Positions 63,361 through 64,000 of a stretch of 64,000 bases of DNA are shown here, one piece after another. The stretch's first letter is position 1. Each line of letters begins with the position of its first letter. Location: contig JBJKQE010000060.1 in the NCBI GenBank assembly GCA_046705645.1, positions 17,826 through 81,825 on the forward strand. The letters are read 5' to 3'. The translations under genes were made by a program, and so were the position numbers. The notes under the pieces are model-generated. The model saw only the letters and a program-made list of their open reading frames with translations, was not told where the DNA came from and searched no databases. The DNA is from FEN-1297 sp046705645. Lineage in GTDB: Bacteria > Bacteroidota > Ignavibacteria > Ignavibacteriales > Ignavibacteriaceae.

Positions 63361-64000
63361 ATGACTCAAAGAAATCTAATCTTAACCATTATTAGTCTCT
63401 TTTTAATTACAATTATTCCTTCCAATAAATCCTTCGCCGGTGGACAGCACAGTATCCACGTTTGGCAAATGCAGCAGATTACTCTTAAAGCCGAAAAATC
63501 TTACTCAAATCCATACACTGATGTAACATGCTGGGTGGAATTAATAGGACCTAATTTTTCAAAAAAGGTTTATGGTTTCTGGAATGGAGGTAATGTTTTC
63601 ATTATTCGCATGGTTGCTGAGGCTCCGGGAAAGTGGCGCTGGAAGAGCGGTTCAAACCAGCCTGACGACAAGGGGCTGAATAATATTACCGGTGAATTTA
63701 CTGCGGTTAATTGGACAAAAAAGGAAATTTCGGAGAATCCGAATCGTCATGGCTTTATACGCGCAACACCCAACGGTCATGCGTTGCAGTACGCAGACGG
63801 AACTCCTTTTTTCCTAGTTGGAGATACGTGGCTTGCAGGATCGACGTGGCGCCTGCCTTTCCGCAATGCAGCCACTTCAAAAAATTATGTGCCCGGCCCA
63901 GGCATTGGTTTCGAAGACGCAGTAATGTATCGAAAGAGAATGGGATTTAATTCTGTCAGTATGATCTCCTGTTTTCCGAACTGGGATTCCGATACACATC
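63361..64000 (+). CDS. secreted DUF5060/DUF4038 glycosidase-like protein, N-terminal part
   Basis: An open frame that runs off the right edge. It starts ATG at 63361 after AGGGTGGATCATA, with a signal peptide (LILTIISLFLITIIP). Residues about 40-120 resemble DUF5060 (WVELIGPNFSKKVYGFWNGG, RMVAEAPGKWRWKSGS), and ENPNRHGFIRATPNGHALQY, then FFLVGDTW, begin the DUF4038/apiosidase-like catalytic barrel. Enzymes of this type attack plant or bacterial polysaccharides. The active-site acids lie beyond the window. Confidence 0.78.
   Translation, partial: MTQRNLILTIISLFLITIIPSNKSFAGGQHSIHVWQMQQITLKAEKSYSNPYTDVTCWVELIGPNFSKKVYGFWNGGNVFIIRMVAEAPGKWRWKSGSNQPDDKGLNNITGEFTAVNWTKKEISENPNRHGFIRATPNGHALQYADGTPFFLVGDTWLAGSTWRLPFRNAATSKNYVPGPGIGFEDAVMYRKRMGFNSVSMISCFPNWDSDTH

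Noticed and set aside
1..64000. CRISPR arrays, tRNA, rRNA, transposases, integrases
   Set aside because: Looked for and not seen; no regularly spaced direct repeats and no tRNA-like cloverleaf or recombinase motif was found by eye.

Overview
The window reads as a chromosome segment from an AT-rich Gram-negative bacterium of the Bacteroidota/Chlorobi (FCB) group, most likely of Ignavibacteria type. The evidence is a type IX secretion sorting tail (NPFNPST, YNLLGQLV), a GldC gliding-motility homologue, a fused LpxC-FabZ, BamA with two Skp/OmpH proteins, a CTC-type bL25, and several promoters of the form TTG-N20-TAnnTTT, which is the FCB housekeeping pattern. The taxonomic call is an inference from these protein signatures. 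I saw no rRNA, tRNA, CRISPR array, transposase or integrase.

Layout. 1-9.2 kb: end of cydB, gldC, a small outer-membrane protein, an S46 dipeptidyl-peptidase lipoprotein, a zinc-ribbon protein, phosphomannomutase, a DUF2911 protein, a divergent peptide deformylase and a class V aminotransferase. 9.2-14.2 kb: a Lon-like protease overlapping pyruvate kinase, then a radical SAM AmrS. 14.25-17.7 kb: an accessory island. Four small genes, all on the minus strand between plus-strand neighbours, are separated by related inverted-repeat sites that look like integron attC sites. One of the genes, a GNAT acetyltransferase, is broken by an in-frame stop. 17.7-22.7 kb: GH20 hexosaminidase, a membrane protein, an SDR dehydrogenase, a YciO-type protein and bL28. 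22.7-27.6 kb: minus-strand information-processing cluster prs-rplY-pth-rpsF-ssb-rpsR-rplI and a lipoprotein. 27.7-39.5 kb: FmdB-type zinc ribbon, then a minus-strand envelope block (heptose kinase and adenylyltransferase, TamB, RNase R, and a large metallopeptidase/propeller/barrel protein). 39.5-44.8 kb: a triplicated-repeat T9SS cargo protein and a propeller protein. 44.8-54.4 kb: minus-strand envelope biogenesis cluster uppS-bamA-skp-skp-lpxD-lpxC/fabZ-lpxA followed by a lipoate ligase and panB. 54.5-56 kb: lexA with two small downstream genes. 56.2-56.45 kb: a candidate structured transcript. 56.5-64 kb: a decayed DUF1569 gene, a DinB-fold protein, a membrane protein, an EFR1-type flavodoxin/ferredoxin protein, the divergent katG/oxyR pair, an HXXEE membrane protein and the start of a DUF5060/DUF4038 glycosidase-like gene.

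How it fits together. Lipid A synthesis (LpxA, LpxC, LpxD), heptose activation, outer-membrane protein insertion (BamA, Skp), TamB and undecaprenyl diphosphate synthesis form the envelope core. Convergent gene pairs are mostly separated by hairpin terminators. The most interesting parts are the cassette-like island at 14.25-17.1 kb, the self-regulated lexA operon with a mini-WYL and a PD-(D/E)XK-like gene, and the promoter-plus-terminator RNA candidate at 56.2-56.4 kb.
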